This document shows, one piece after another, positions 24,662 through 34,833 of a stretch of DNA of 64,000 bases. The stretch lies in NCBI GenBank assembly GCA_025642075.2, contig JAODUO010000620.1:122501-186500 (forward strand), read 5' to 3'. Positions within the stretch are counted from its first letter, which is position 1; every line of letters begins with the position of its first letter. The stretch is from Ridgeia piscesae (lineage: Eukaryota; Annelida; Polychaeta; Sabellida; Siboglinidae). Both the position numbers and the translations under genes were made by a program. The notes under the pieces were generated by a model. That model ran no database searches, was not told where the DNA came from, and saw only the letters and a program-made list of their open reading frames with translations.

Positions 24662-25893
24662 ACGATGATTGAGATGTTTTTGGGCTAATGGTTAATGTTT
24701 TTGGACTGGTGTGATTACTACCTTAGGATGGTACGTAATGCCTTTGGACTAGGGGCTTAATGCCCCCACATGTGGGTAATAAGTCACAATTAAAAAATCA
24801 CTTTTTTATATATAAATGCTGCATTTTCCACAATACAACTGGACATCATGGGCAACACTGTGTGAGTCTATCGTGTATAATTCATGCTAACCCCTTTCCC
24901 CCTTGAGAAAATATATTAAAAAAAGAGACAAAAGGCAGGGATTAATACCCTCCTTTACCCTACATATATATGCTTCTTGTAAATTTCCTTTTGCTTTGTA
25001 ATTATGGTTATTTGCACGTATACAATTTTATACCAAATAAACTTAACTCAATCCATGGAATTTGACCAGCTGGGTGCGTTCCAGGAAGTTGAAGTGGAGA
25101 CCATCAACGAAAGAAGGCGGACCATAACTCAGTCGTAGAACGCGCATTCTACATTCTGGTCGCATGGAGACAGGGAAGCAGGAAACCGGACTTGATGATG
25201 ACTTTCAACAAACTCCATCACCAGACCCTCACTGATCTAGACAGGACTAACCTGGTGGAGTTTGTCGGAGGTAGTGAGAGGCGCACAGACCCTCACTGGT
25301 CTAGACAGGATGGACTTGGTAGAGTTTGTCATCAGTGAGTGGTGAGAGGCGTACAGACCCTCACTGATCTAGACAGGATGGACTTGGTAGAGTTTGTCAT
25401 CAGTGAGTGGTGAGAGGCATACAGACCCTCACTGATCTAGACAGGATGGACTTGGTAGAGTTTGTCATCAGTGAGTGGTGAGAGGCGTACAGACCCTCAC
25501 TGATCTAGACAGGATGGACTTGGTAGAGTTTGTCATCAGTGAGTGGTGAGAGGCATACAGACCCTCACTGATCTAGACAGGATGGATTTGGTAGAGTTTG
25601 TCATCAGTGAGTGGTGAGAGGCATACAGACCCTCACTGATCTAGACAGGATGGACTTGGTAGAGTTTGTCATCAGTGAGTGGTGAGAGGCGTACAGACCC
25701 TCACTGATCTAGACAGGATGGACTTGGTAGAGTTTGTCATCAGTGAGTGGTGAGAGGCATACAGACCCTCACTGATCTAGACAGGATGGATTTGGTAGAG
25801 TTTGTCATCAGTGAGTGGTGAGAGGCATACAGACCCTCACTGATCTAGACAGGATGGATTTGGTAGAGTTTGTCATCAGTGAGTGGTGAGAGT

Positions 25894-25936
25894 GGTAGGG
25901 TTAACATGAGATGCGTGCGCAGCTTCATTAATCAGT
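25894..25936. repeat. DIRS 3' terminal inverted repeat
   Basis: ggtagggttaacatgagatg.. matches the complement of 30525-30566 over about 43 bp, differing only at the five bases after ggtagg and at the inner edge. Confidence 0.9.
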
Positions 25937-26002
25937 CTTTAACTATTCATTTGAGAATACCCACTACAATATTCTACTGGGTGGGTGTATAAACAGGGAG
26001 GG

Positions 26003-26126
26003 CATGTTAACCCTACCTTCTGCGGTGATTGGACAAAATTATGGTCAAACTTCAAACTTCCAGGTAAGTTCTCGTTTAACCTTTAAATTTTATCCAATCA
26101 CCGCGAAGGTAGGCTTCCCATGAGAT
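26003..26126. repeat. DIRS internal complementary region
   Basis: Contains catgttaaccctacc (26003-26017), complementary to the 3' terminus, and a block of about 41 bp ending in ccgcgaaggtaggcttccca (26085-26126), complementary to the 5' terminus. About 65 bp separate them. The two arms also pair with each other (ggtgattgga.aaaatt and its complement). The region is placed between the recombinase stop and the 3' end. Confidence 0.85.
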
Positions 26127-26244
26127 TTCAACGTGTGGGTGATCTCGAATGAAGTCACAGTGTAGTCATGGTGAACACAATTTTATTAAGAACATGTTTC
26201 TGCAATGGTTCCACCAATAATACAACATCAGCCATCTAAATGAT

Positions 26245-27462
26245 TTAACCCAGTACTGCCCCTGAGAAGGTAGCATCCACTCTGGATTCTAATGGCTTAT
26301 TGTAAAAGGTGGCAAATGTCTTCTCATTTGACCATCCCGCGACCTTCAAAATATCAGCTATTTGAACCCCTTTACGTTGTGCTGCAGATGTGGCAGCCGC
26401 ACGTGTACTATGTGGTTTAAAGATATCAACATCAATACCCGCTAAACGCAGTGTCACTTTTATCCATCTGGCAATAGTGTCTTTGGTGACTGCCTTGTGC
26501 GGGCGCACTGTGCTAACAAACAGTTGTGAACTATTACGTAAATGTTCACTCCTACTTAAGTATACAGATAACGTATGTACAATACAAAGTCTAATGTCAT
26601 CTTTAAATGCAGGCAAAACAACAGTCATTGTTTCATGACCCAATCTAGCATGTTTAAATCGTCCATGCAACTGAAAAATATACTTGTCACTCGTGGCCTG
26701 CATGTTATCTATATCCAGCATGTGGATCGATTGGCATCTTTGCGCAGAGACCAATGCCAAAAGTGTGACAGTCCGTAATGTTAAATCATAAAATGACAAA
26801 TATTCAACCAATGGTTGCTGTCTAAACACATCAAGAACATCTTTTACATCCCAAATATAATTATACCGAGGCAGAGTAGGTCTGCTTCGTGAAATCCCTT
26901 TCATAAATCTAATAATTAAAGGGTGTGCCCCTAATGGATCTTTATCTGTTACTCCCAGAAATGCAGACAGTGCACTCCTGGCTGTATTAATTGCACTATA
27001 CATTAAACCATCATCATACAATACATTTAAAAATCTCAAAATTTGTGACACATCTTTGGTAAACACATTCATAGCATTGTCGGTACAGAATAGTATCCAT
27101 TTGTGGATATACACCAGATATTGTCTCTTAGTCGAGTCTCTCCATGATGATAAAATAATATCTGTGCTTTTCTCTGAAAGCCCACTGCTCAACAGTGATT
27201 GCCGCACAAGTGACAGGCCATCAACTGGAGCTTCCTCCCTAGTGGATGTGGGCCTTCCCTGAATGGTAGCATCACCAGGTTGGCCTGCCATTTCAGCCTG
27301 ATCGGCTGTGAAATCATCAGGCGCCTCAGCATCGGATACCATGCCTGTGTGGGCCAGTCTGGGACTATCAGTATCCCTGTAGCCCTGTCTGCCTCGATCT
27401 TCCTGATCACTTGGTTCAGGATGCTGAATGGAGGGAATGCATAAAATGTAACATTTCTCCAA
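26245..27462 (-). CDS. DIRS tyrosine recombinase
   Basis: An open frame of 405 codons. The enzyme would join the circular element DNA to the genome. An N-terminal SAM-like core-binding region (SWRDSTKRQYLVYIHKW, then SALSAFLGV) is followed by the catalytic domain. The first Arg lies in ALVSAQRCQSIHMLDID, the H-x-x-R box in KPHSTRAAATSAAQ, the GW box in LKVAGWSNEKTF, and the nucleophile Tyr in TFATFYNKPL. These are the complete RHRY-type residues. The first 90 or so residues overlap the RNase H frame in another register, so the true start may be downstream of 27462, for example near the block VDGLSLVRQSLL. The domain is intact, so this gene could still be functional. Confidence 0.92.
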   Translation of the reverse strand: MEKCYILCIPSIQHPEPSDQEDRGRQGYRDTDSPRLAHTGMVSDAEAPDDFTADQAEMAGQPGDATIQGRPTSTREEAPVDGLSLVRQSLLSSGLSEKSTDIILSSWRDSTKRQYLVYIHKWILFCTDNAMNVFTKDVSQILRFLNVLYDDGLMYSAINTARSALSAFLGVTDKDPLGAHPLIIRFMKGISRSRPTLPRYNYIWDVKDVLDVFRQQPLVEYLSFYDLTLRTVTLLALVSAQRCQSIHMLDIDNMQATSDKYIFQLHGRFKHARLGHETMTVVLPAFKDDIRLCIVHTLSVYLSRSEHLRNSSQLFVSTVRPHKAVTKDTIARWIKVTLRLAGIDVDIFKPHSTRAAATSAAQRKGVQIADILKVAGWSNEKTFATFYNKPLESRVDATFSGAVLG

Positions 27463-29244
27463 TCAAACGTAAAGGCATCGACATGACATGCTTCTGGATC
27501 TGGCATCCATGAAACATAAGGTTTTAGCTGATAATTCAACCTAGATGCAAACAGATCAATGTTAGGTGTCACCAATTTTTGCACTACATGTTGAAACACA
27601 TGCGCATTCAATTTCCACTCTGTTTTATCATCGAAAACCCTTGATTTCTCATCTGCAATCACATTTAAATGCCCTGGCAAATGTGCTGCTGTCAGCCAAA
27701 TGTTGCGTTCAATGCAAAATTGCCAAATGTCTTTAGCCATGACATTACACTGACATGAATGTGATCCACCCATATGATTTACATATGCAATCGCAGTTGT
27801 ATTGTCCATATTAAGTTTAACATGACTATGCCGAATATCTGTGCAGAATGACTTGAGGCCCAAATAACCTGCTTTTAGTTCCAACACATTAATATGGCAA
27901 AGCTTTTCCTCAACAGTCCACCTGCCTCCTGTGGGCATGGACCCTGTAGACAACACTGCCCCCCACCCTTCTTTTGAAGCATCAGTGGTGAGAGAATACT
28001 CAAATTTACCATGGTCTATGTTTCTATGCTGTGTGTGTACATTGTCAATCCACCATTGTATTTCACTTTTTGCGTCAAGTGATAAACACATGATCCCATC
28101 GAAATTACCCTTTGCTTTTGTTAACGCTAGTACTTTTTCAACTTCTAATGTCCTGTAATGCAAATGTCCATATTCAGCTCCAGTGAATGATGACACAATA
28201 AGGCCTATAAGTTCAGCGAGAGTACGTATCTTAAGTGACCTATCCTCTAAAACTGCACGAGCCTTCCCAATTAGTTTTACTTGTTTTTCCCTTGTAAGTA
28301 AAACCCTGTCATACTTGTGGCATCCAAAATAAAGCCCAAATGTTCCATTTTATGGCTAGGAGAAATCATGGATTTTTCCTCATTAATACAAAATCCCAAT
28401 GATTTAAATAAATCACTTGTATGTCTAATATTCTCCTGACAAGCATGCAATGAATGTGCCATAAGAAATGAATCATCAATGTATCCACTTGCTATAAAGC
28501 CCAATTTCCTCAAAGAAGCATAAACAGGCTTAAAGATCTTTGTAAAAATGCGTGGAGCAGACGTTAACCCATTTGGCATTACAGTGAATTGATACAACTC
28601 ATCCTTCCAAGGGAATTTTAGGAAGCAACGATTAGCTTCTGCAATTGGGACCGAGAAATACGCATTGGATAGATCCAATGAAGCCATGAAACAATTTGGA
28701 CGCATAAGTCCTATAACTGTCTCAATGGTATCCATTTTGAAATGGTGATATTCAATGAAATCATTCAAATCCCTTAGATTTAGAATTAATCTGTGTGACC
28801 CATTCTTTTTTGGCCTTATGAAAATATTAGAAATAAATTCTGGCTCTGTGTGTACTGCTGTTTCCACAATCCCTTTTTCAGAAAGTCAACAATTTGCTCA
28901 TCTATAAGCTCAAATTCTAGCTTCGAAAACCGCAAGGGGGTTGGAGTGGCCATATGTGGTGGACTAGCATCAAACTCTAATATGGCTCCTGCTACCGTCT
29001 GCAGAATAAAATTGTCCGAGGTTAGCCGCCGCCATTGTTCGAGACAGTATCTCGTCCCCCCTGCCGTAAATGTTTCTGTAGACTGGGGAGTCTTTACCTT
29101 TTGCGTATCGGGGTTCACGTATCCATGCGTTGGCCGCGACGAGCTGTCGCTCGTGCAGGATGCCCCCGTCGTGGGAATGGCCTTCCACGTTGAGTGTGAT
29201 GGGAGCCCCGGTCTAAAAAAGCACCACGAAAGCGCCCCATCCAA
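27189..29244 (-). pseudogene. DIRS reverse transcriptase / RNase H (pol), two frame breaks
   Basis: The N-terminal part, 29244 to about 28880, ends ..FELIDEQIVDFLKKG. After a one-base frame break in a T run on the plus strand at 28874-28878, the RT continues in the next frame with FIRPKKNGSHRLILNLRDLN, MASLDLSNAYFSVPI, MPNGLTSAPRIFTK and the catalytic SGYIDDSFL (YIDD, usual for DIRS). A second one-base break at 28284-28288 separates the RNase H part: FTGAEYGHLHYRTLE, TDASKEGWGAVL, NMDNTTAIAYVN and HLPGHLNVIADEKSR, ending at 27189. Both breaks are one base short in a run of five A (coding strand). Apart from these the frame is clean. The start overlaps the end of gag by about 130 bases in another register. 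Confidence 0.9.
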
Positions 29245-30347
29245 TTCGGCTTGCCCCGCGCTGGGTACGGCTGTTGTCGCTGGCCGTAGCGATGCAGGGT
29301 CGAGTGGCGCTGACCAAACGTCGGGCCCGCAGCAAGCTTGCTCCCGACTCGGTTGGTCTCGTTGATCTCTTTGATCCTGGCCGGGAGATCGTCACCGTAC
29401 AGGAAGCGCGACATGCCTGTGTCGTTGTTGCACAAACCTTTGTATGCGACATTCAGATCCGTGCGCTGCCCCTCGCGCCTGCGCTGATTCAGCTCTTGCG
29501 TCGCATTCGCCATCAGAGCCAGCCCGTCCACCAGCGTTGTAATTGTCGTCGTCAACTTTTCTTTGGAAAAGTTTTCCCCCGATTTCGTCGCGGCGACAAG
29601 CGTATCGGTGGCGTGGGTGATAGCGATCATCGCTTGTACGTTCGCGTTCTGCACTCGCTGCAGCTTGATGTCCGCCGATCTCGTGTTGGGCGACAACTTC
29701 TCCCAGATTTCTGGGTTGACTCTTGGCAAGGTCAGCTGCTCGCAATTGCCCGGTCTCACGTAGGCGGACAACTTTTCTTTCAGCTTGTCCTCGGCCAGTT
29801 TGGTCCCACAAAGATTGCCCACGATGTTAGCCAGTTGTCCATCGACGTCTGGCGCAACTTGTTCGCTAGCGTCATAGAACGCTTCCAACCCCGTCAGAAC
29901 GTCAACAGCCTCCGGCTGTCGTGGCTGCGTCGATGTCGAAGCGATCGAAACGGAGTCGACGTCTTCGTTCGGCGAGTAGGCAGCTTGTTCCCCCTCGTCG
30001 TTGATGACCGTGTCATCTTCAGCAAGTCTGGTCATAAACCAGTTCATCTGTTCTGCCAGCGTGCTCACCGTCAATTGCAATTGTGCAACCTCCGATGGCG
30101 CGGTCGTGGCCGCCATTTGCAATGTCGACATCGACGAGGTTGATGGCGTTGGCTGTACCATCGGTGGCGCAGTTTGGCCTTCGGTATTGGCAATTTTGCC
30201 TACCGTGTCACGCGACGATTTATCGTGCGCTCGTGACTTAGTTCCCCGTGTTTTGGACGACTTTGTCGTTTTCGAGGAAGGGCCCGAAAGTTGGCTCTCG
30301 ATGCCATCCAGGACCCCGCCATCCACGTGGTCATAACGCGAGGCCAT
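29115..30347 (-). CDS. DIRS gag-like protein
   Basis: An open frame of 410 codons starting MASRYDHVDGGVLDGIES about 240 bases inside the 5' end. The N-terminus is Ser/Lys-rich and basic, a helical middle runs from about residue 140 to 300, and an Arg/Gly/Pro-rich C-terminus (RGRPFPRRGHPARATARRGQ) probably binds RNA. No CCHC knuckle is present, as is common in DIRS gag. Its position before the RT and the conserved block SRFLYGDDLPARIKEINE fit DIRS gag of marine invertebrates. GC content is clearly higher here than in the rest of the element. Confidence 0.85.
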   Translation of the reverse strand: MASRYDHVDGGVLDGIESQLSGPSSKTTKSSKTRGTKSRAHDKSSRDTVGKIANTEGQTAPPMVQPTPSTSSMSTLQMAATTAPSEVAQLQLTVSTLAEQMNWFMTRLAEDDTVINDEGEQAAYSPNEDVDSVSIASTSTQPRQPEAVDVLTGLEAFYDASEQVAPDVDGQLANIVGNLCGTKLAEDKLKEKLSAYVRPGNCEQLTLPRVNPEIWEKLSPNTRSADIKLQRVQNANVQAMIAITHATDTLVAATKSGENFSKEKLTTTITTLVDGLALMANATQELNQRRREGQRTDLNVAYKGLCNNDTGMSRFLYGDDLPARIKEINETNRVGSKLAAGPTFGQRHSTLHRYGQRQQPYPARGKPNWMGRFRGAFLDRGSHHTQRGRPFPRRGHPARATARRGQRMDT

Positions 30348-30524
30348 CGTTGGCGCTGTTTTATTTGTAAAACAGGCCGGCCAAAAGCAACGTACTCGAC
30401 CGTACAGTCTATAAACTCTTTGGAGTTTAAAATAATTTAATATAACAAGAAATTAAACAGATGTCGATCGATTTAAAAACTGTAATTGAAAACACGACTA
30501 ATTCTTCTCAAAGCTAGCAACGCA

Positions 30525-30588
30525 CTGATTAATGAAGCTGCGCACGCATCTCATGGGAAGCCTACCTTCGCGGTGATTGGATAAAATT
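30525..30588. repeat. DIRS 5' terminal inverted repeat and extension
   Basis: actgattaatgaagctgcgc.. to cctacc (30566) pairs with the left terminus. The extra 22 bases to 30588 (ttcgcggtgattggataaaa..) pair only with the internal complementary region, so the 5' end is complete while the 3' end is about 22 bases short. Confidence 0.82.
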
Positions 30589-30683
30589 ACAGTATTCGTT
30601 GATGTATTTTTTTCAAAATTAGTTATTAATACTTTTTTCAGAACTCATGAAGCGTAGTTAATGTCTATCCTGTTTGTACTATT

Positions 30684-30689
<6 letters not shown>

Positions 30690-30749
<60 letters not shown>
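30690..30749. repeat. (TA)n microsatellite
   Basis: About 30 TA units in the type-2 tail of composite unit 6. Confidence 0.96.
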
Positions 30750-30751
<2 letters not shown>

Positions 30752-30819
30752 TTCTTTTATTTCCTTTTGCTTTGTAATTATGGTTATTTGCTCGTATATA
30801 ATTTTAACCAAATAAACTC

Positions 30820-33800
30820 AATCCATGGAATTTGACCAGCTGGGTGCATTCCAAGAAGTTGAAGTGGAGACCATCAACGAAAGAAGGCTGACCATAACTC
30901 AGTCATAGAACGCGCATTCTACATTCTGGTCACCTGGAGACAGGGAAGCAGGAAACCGGACTCGATGACGACTTTCAACGAACTATATCACTGTACCCTG
31001 ACTGATCTAGACAGGATTGATTTAGTGGAGTTTGTCAGCAGTGGTGAGAGGTGTACAGACCCTCACTGATCTAGACAAGATCGATTTAGTGGAGTTTGTC
31101 AGCAGTGGTGAGAGGTGTACAGACCCTCACTGATCTAGACAGGATTGATTTACTGGAGTTTGTCAGCAGTGGTGAGAGGCGTACAGACCCGCCCTGATCT
31201 AGAGAGGATTGATTTAGTGGAGTTTGTCGTCAGTGGCGAGGCATACAGACCCTCACTGGTCTAGATAGGACTGACTTTCAATAAACTCCATCACAGACCC
31301 TCACTGATCTAGACAGGAATGACTTGGTAGAGTTTGTCTTCAGTAAGTGGTGAGACTCACTGATCTAGACCTCGTGGAGTTTGTCAGCAGTGGTGAGAGG
31401 CGTAGAGACCCTCACAGATCTAGACAGAAATGAAGCGGGAAACCAGACTCGATGACGACTTTCAACGAACTATATCACTGTACCCTGACTGATCTAGACA
31501 GGATTGATTTAGTGGAGTTTGTCAGCAGTGGTGAGAGGTGTACAGACCCTCACTGATCTAGACAGGATTGATTTACTGCAGTTTGTCAGCAGTGGTGAGA
31601 GGTGTACAGACCCTCCCTGATCTAGAGAGGATTGATTTAGTGGAGTTTGTCGTCAGTGGCGAGGCATACAGACCCTCACTGGTCTAGATAGGACTGACTT
31701 TCAATAAACTCCATCACCAGACCCTCACTGATCTAGACAGAATTGATTTAGTTGAGTTTGTCAGCAGTGGTGAGAGTTGTACAGACCCTCCCTGATCTAG
31801 AAAGGACTGACCTCGTGGAGTTTGTCAGCAGTGGTGAGAGGTGTACAGACCCTCCCTGATGTACAGAGGACTGACCTCGTGGAGTTTGTCAGCAGTGGTG
31901 AGAGGTGTACAGACCCTCCCTGATCTAGACAGGATTGATTTAGTGGAGTTTGTCAGCAGTGGTGAGAGGCGTACTGACCCTCACTGATCTAGACAGGACT
32001 GATTTGGTAGTTTGTCAGCAGTGGTGAGAGGCGTACAGACCCTCACTGATCTAGACAGGACTGATTTGGTAGTTTGTCAGCATTGGTGAGAGGCGTACTG
32101 ACCCTCACTGATCTAGACAGGACTGATTTGGTAGTTTGTCAGCATTGGTGAGAGGCGTACTGACCCTCACTGATCTAGACAGGACTGATTTGGTAGTTTG
32201 TCAGCAGTGGTGAGAGGCATACTGACCCTCACTGATCTAGACAGGACTGATTTGGTAGTTTGTCAGCAGTGGTGAGAGGCGTACAGACCCTCACTGATCT
32301 AGACAGGACTGATTTGGTAGTTTGTCAGCAGTGGTGAGAGGCGTACTGAACCTCACTGATCTAGACAGGACTGATTTGGTAGTTTGTCAGCAGTGGTGAG
32401 AGGCGTACTGACCCTCACTGATCTAGACAGGACTGATTAGTGGAGTTTGTCAGCAGTGGTGAGAGGCGTACTGACCCTCACTGATCTAGACAGGACTGAT
32501 TTGGTAGTTTGTCAGCAGTGGTGAGAGGCGTACTGACCCTCACTGATCTAGACAGGACTGATTTGGTAGTTTGTCAGCAGTGGTGAGAGGCATACTGACC
32601 CTCACTGATCTAGACAGGACTGATTTGGTAGTTTGTCAGCAGTGGTGAGAGGCGTACTGACCCTCACTGATCTAGACAGGACTGATTTGGTAGTTTGTCA
32701 GCAGTGGTGAGAGGCATACTGACCCTCACTGATCTAGACAGGATTGATTCAGTGGAGTTTGTCAGCAGTGGTGAGAGGCGTACTGACCCTCACTGATCTA
32801 GACAGGACTGATTTGGTAGTATGTCAGCAGTGGTGAGAGGCGTACTGACCCTCACTGATCTAGACAGGACTGATTTGTGAGTTTGTCAGCAGTGGTGAGA
32901 GGCGTACTGACCCTCACTGATCTAGACAGGACTGATTTGGTAGTTTGTCAGCAGTGGTGAGAGGCATACTGACCCTCACTGATCTAGACAGGATTGATTC
33001 AGTGGAGTTTGTCAGCAGTGGTGAGAGGCGTACTGACCCTCACTGATCTAGACAGGACTGATTTGGTAGTTTGTCAGCAGTGGTGAGAGGCGTACTGACC
33101 CTCACTGATCTAGACAGGACTGATTTGGTAGTTTGTCAGCAGTGGTGAGAGGCGTACTGACCCTCACTGATCTAGACAGGACTGATTTGGTAGTTTGTCA
33201 GCAGTGGTGAGAGGCGTACTGACCCTCACTGATCTAGACAGGACTGATTTGGTAGTTTGTCAGCAGTGGTGAGAGGCGTACTGACCCTCACTGATCTAGA
33301 CAGGACTGATTTGGTAGTTTGTCAGCAGTGGTGAGAGGCGTACTGACCCTCACTGATCTAGACAGGACTGATTTGGTAGTTTGTCAGCAGTGGTGAGAGG
33401 CGTACTGACCCTCACTGATCTAGACAGGACTGATTTGGTAGTTTGTCAGCAGTGGTGAGAGGCATACTGACCCTCACTGATCTAGACAGGACTGATTTGG
33501 TAGTTTGTCAGCAGTGGTGAGAGGCGTACTGACCCTCACTGATCTAGACAGGACTGATTTGGTAGTTTGTCAGCAGTGGTGAGAGGCGTACTGACCCTCA
33601 CTGATCCAGACAGGACTGATTTGGTAGTTTGTCAGCAGTGGTGAGAGGCGTACTGACCCTCACTGGTGTAGACCGGACTGATTTGGTAGTTTGTCAGCAG
33701 TGGTGAGAGGCGTACTGACCCTCACTGGTCTAGACCAGACTGATTTGGTAGTTTGTCAGCAGTGGTGAGAGGCGTACTGACCCTCACTGATCTAGCAGGA

Positions 33801-34460
33801 CTGATTTGGTAGTTTGTCAGCAGTGGTGAGAGGCGTACTGACCCTCACTGATCTAGACCGGACTGATTTGGTAATTTGTCAGCAGTGGTGAGAGGCGTAC
33901 TGACCTTCACTGATCCAGACAGGACTGATTTAGTAGTTTGTCAGCAGTGGTGAGAGGCGTACTGACCCTCACTGATCTAGACAGGACTGATTTGGTAGTT
34001 TGTCAGCAGTGGTGAGAGGCGTACTGACCTTCACTGATCTAGACAGGACTGATTTGGTAGAGTTTGTCAGCAGTGGTGGAGGGATATAGACCCTCACTGA
34101 TCTAGAGAGGGCTGACCTCGTAGAGTTTGTCAGCAGTGCTGAGTAGACGTACTTCAACTATCAACTAACACCACAGCAATTACCGTAATATTTTATCGTA
34201 CATTACGTTTCGCATTATTTTAGCATTTAGTTATTTTCCAACAGTTGGTATTTGACTCATTTCTAACCATACAATTAATGTGCACATTCTGTGGTTGCTC
34301 ATCAACTGTGGAAACAGTGACACCCAGGGCAAATACTATTTAGTTAAAACGGTCTAGAAACTAAACTCAGTTGAACATGTTATTTTATGTTTGTTAGATA
34401 AATTGATGACATCAGTTATAAGGCGGTATCAACAGTTTAACTACGTCAATATAAACGTTG
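30820..34460 (+). repeat. Composite VNTR unit 7, largest array
   Basis: Leader 2 at 30820-31000, then roughly 50 monomers to about 34160. A partial leader is repeated inside at about 31430-31490 (gcgggaaaccagactcgatg). From about 31980 the array is very regular, a 62-bp monomer with gactgatttggtagtttgtc that has lost two bases relative to other units. The type-1-like tail is diverged and stops near 34460 without a clear CAACT run. Confidence 0.88.
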
Positions 34461-34833
34461 TACCTTACAATGGCAAGTTGACAAGGGGTATATATAACTG
34501 CCTGTCAGAGGTGAATAAATTACTGCGGCGACTGCACAATGTCGATTCTCATTTTCCGCAGTGACTAGATTTTTGGTGGGTACTGTATCAGTGGGTTATC
34601 CGTGTAAATATAGATAACTTTTAAGCTGAGCCAAGAATATAATATAATAACATATTACATACATCATTTATCAGTGTGTAATGTGTCACCTTTTTGTCAA
34701 ATTTATTCATCGAATTTACAGATGTCATACATGTATCATTTTGTGTACTGTCCTACATAAATAAGTTGCATAGTTACAATAATGAGAAAAACAGGAACGT
34801 TGAAGACTGTCACACTGAAGACAAACCAGACTT
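34461..34833. other. Unassigned spacer
   Basis: AT-rich sequence between composite unit 7 and the MULE/SWIM relic; nothing recognised. Confidence 0.4.

Larger units (their letters stand above)
25894..30588 (-). mobile_element. DIRS-type tyrosine-recombinase retrotransposon
   Basis: A 4.7-kb element read on the minus strand, with gag, RT/RNase H and tyrosine recombinase in that order. The 5' end is at 30588 and the 3' end at 25894. The termini are inverted repeats of about 43 bp (actgattaatgaagctgcgc at 30525 and its complement ending at 25936). An internal complementary region lies at 26003-26126 near the 3' end, as the DIRS circle-based replication model expects. DIRS elements use RT and recombinase instead of integrase and leave no target duplication; none is seen. 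Two single-base frame breaks in pol make this copy formally defective, while gag and recombinase frames are open. Confidence 0.93.
25046..30819 (+). repeat. Composite VNTR unit 6, split by the DIRS element
   Basis: Leader 2 at 25046-25226, then about ten monomers of a distinct 68-bp type (extra TGAG, ..gtcatcagtgagtggtgag) to 25893. The DIRS retrotransposon follows. The tail resumes only at ttacagtattcgttgatg (about 30587) and runs through a TA tract to aataaactcaatccatgg. Compared with unit 3, some 350 bp between array end and ttacagtatt are missing. Confidence 0.85.

Noticed and set aside
28850..29365. 171-codon plus-strand ORF
   Set aside because: Shadow of DIRS gag/pol on the opposite strand; no recognisable domain.
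29274..30143. 289-codon plus-strand ORF
   Set aside because: It is the antisense shadow of the DIRS gag frame, which has the family motifs; the plus-strand product has none.
31000..34160. CRISPR-like regular repeat array
   Set aside because: The whole 62-bp unit is repeated with no unique spacers, and the context is eukaryotic; it is a satellite/VNTR.
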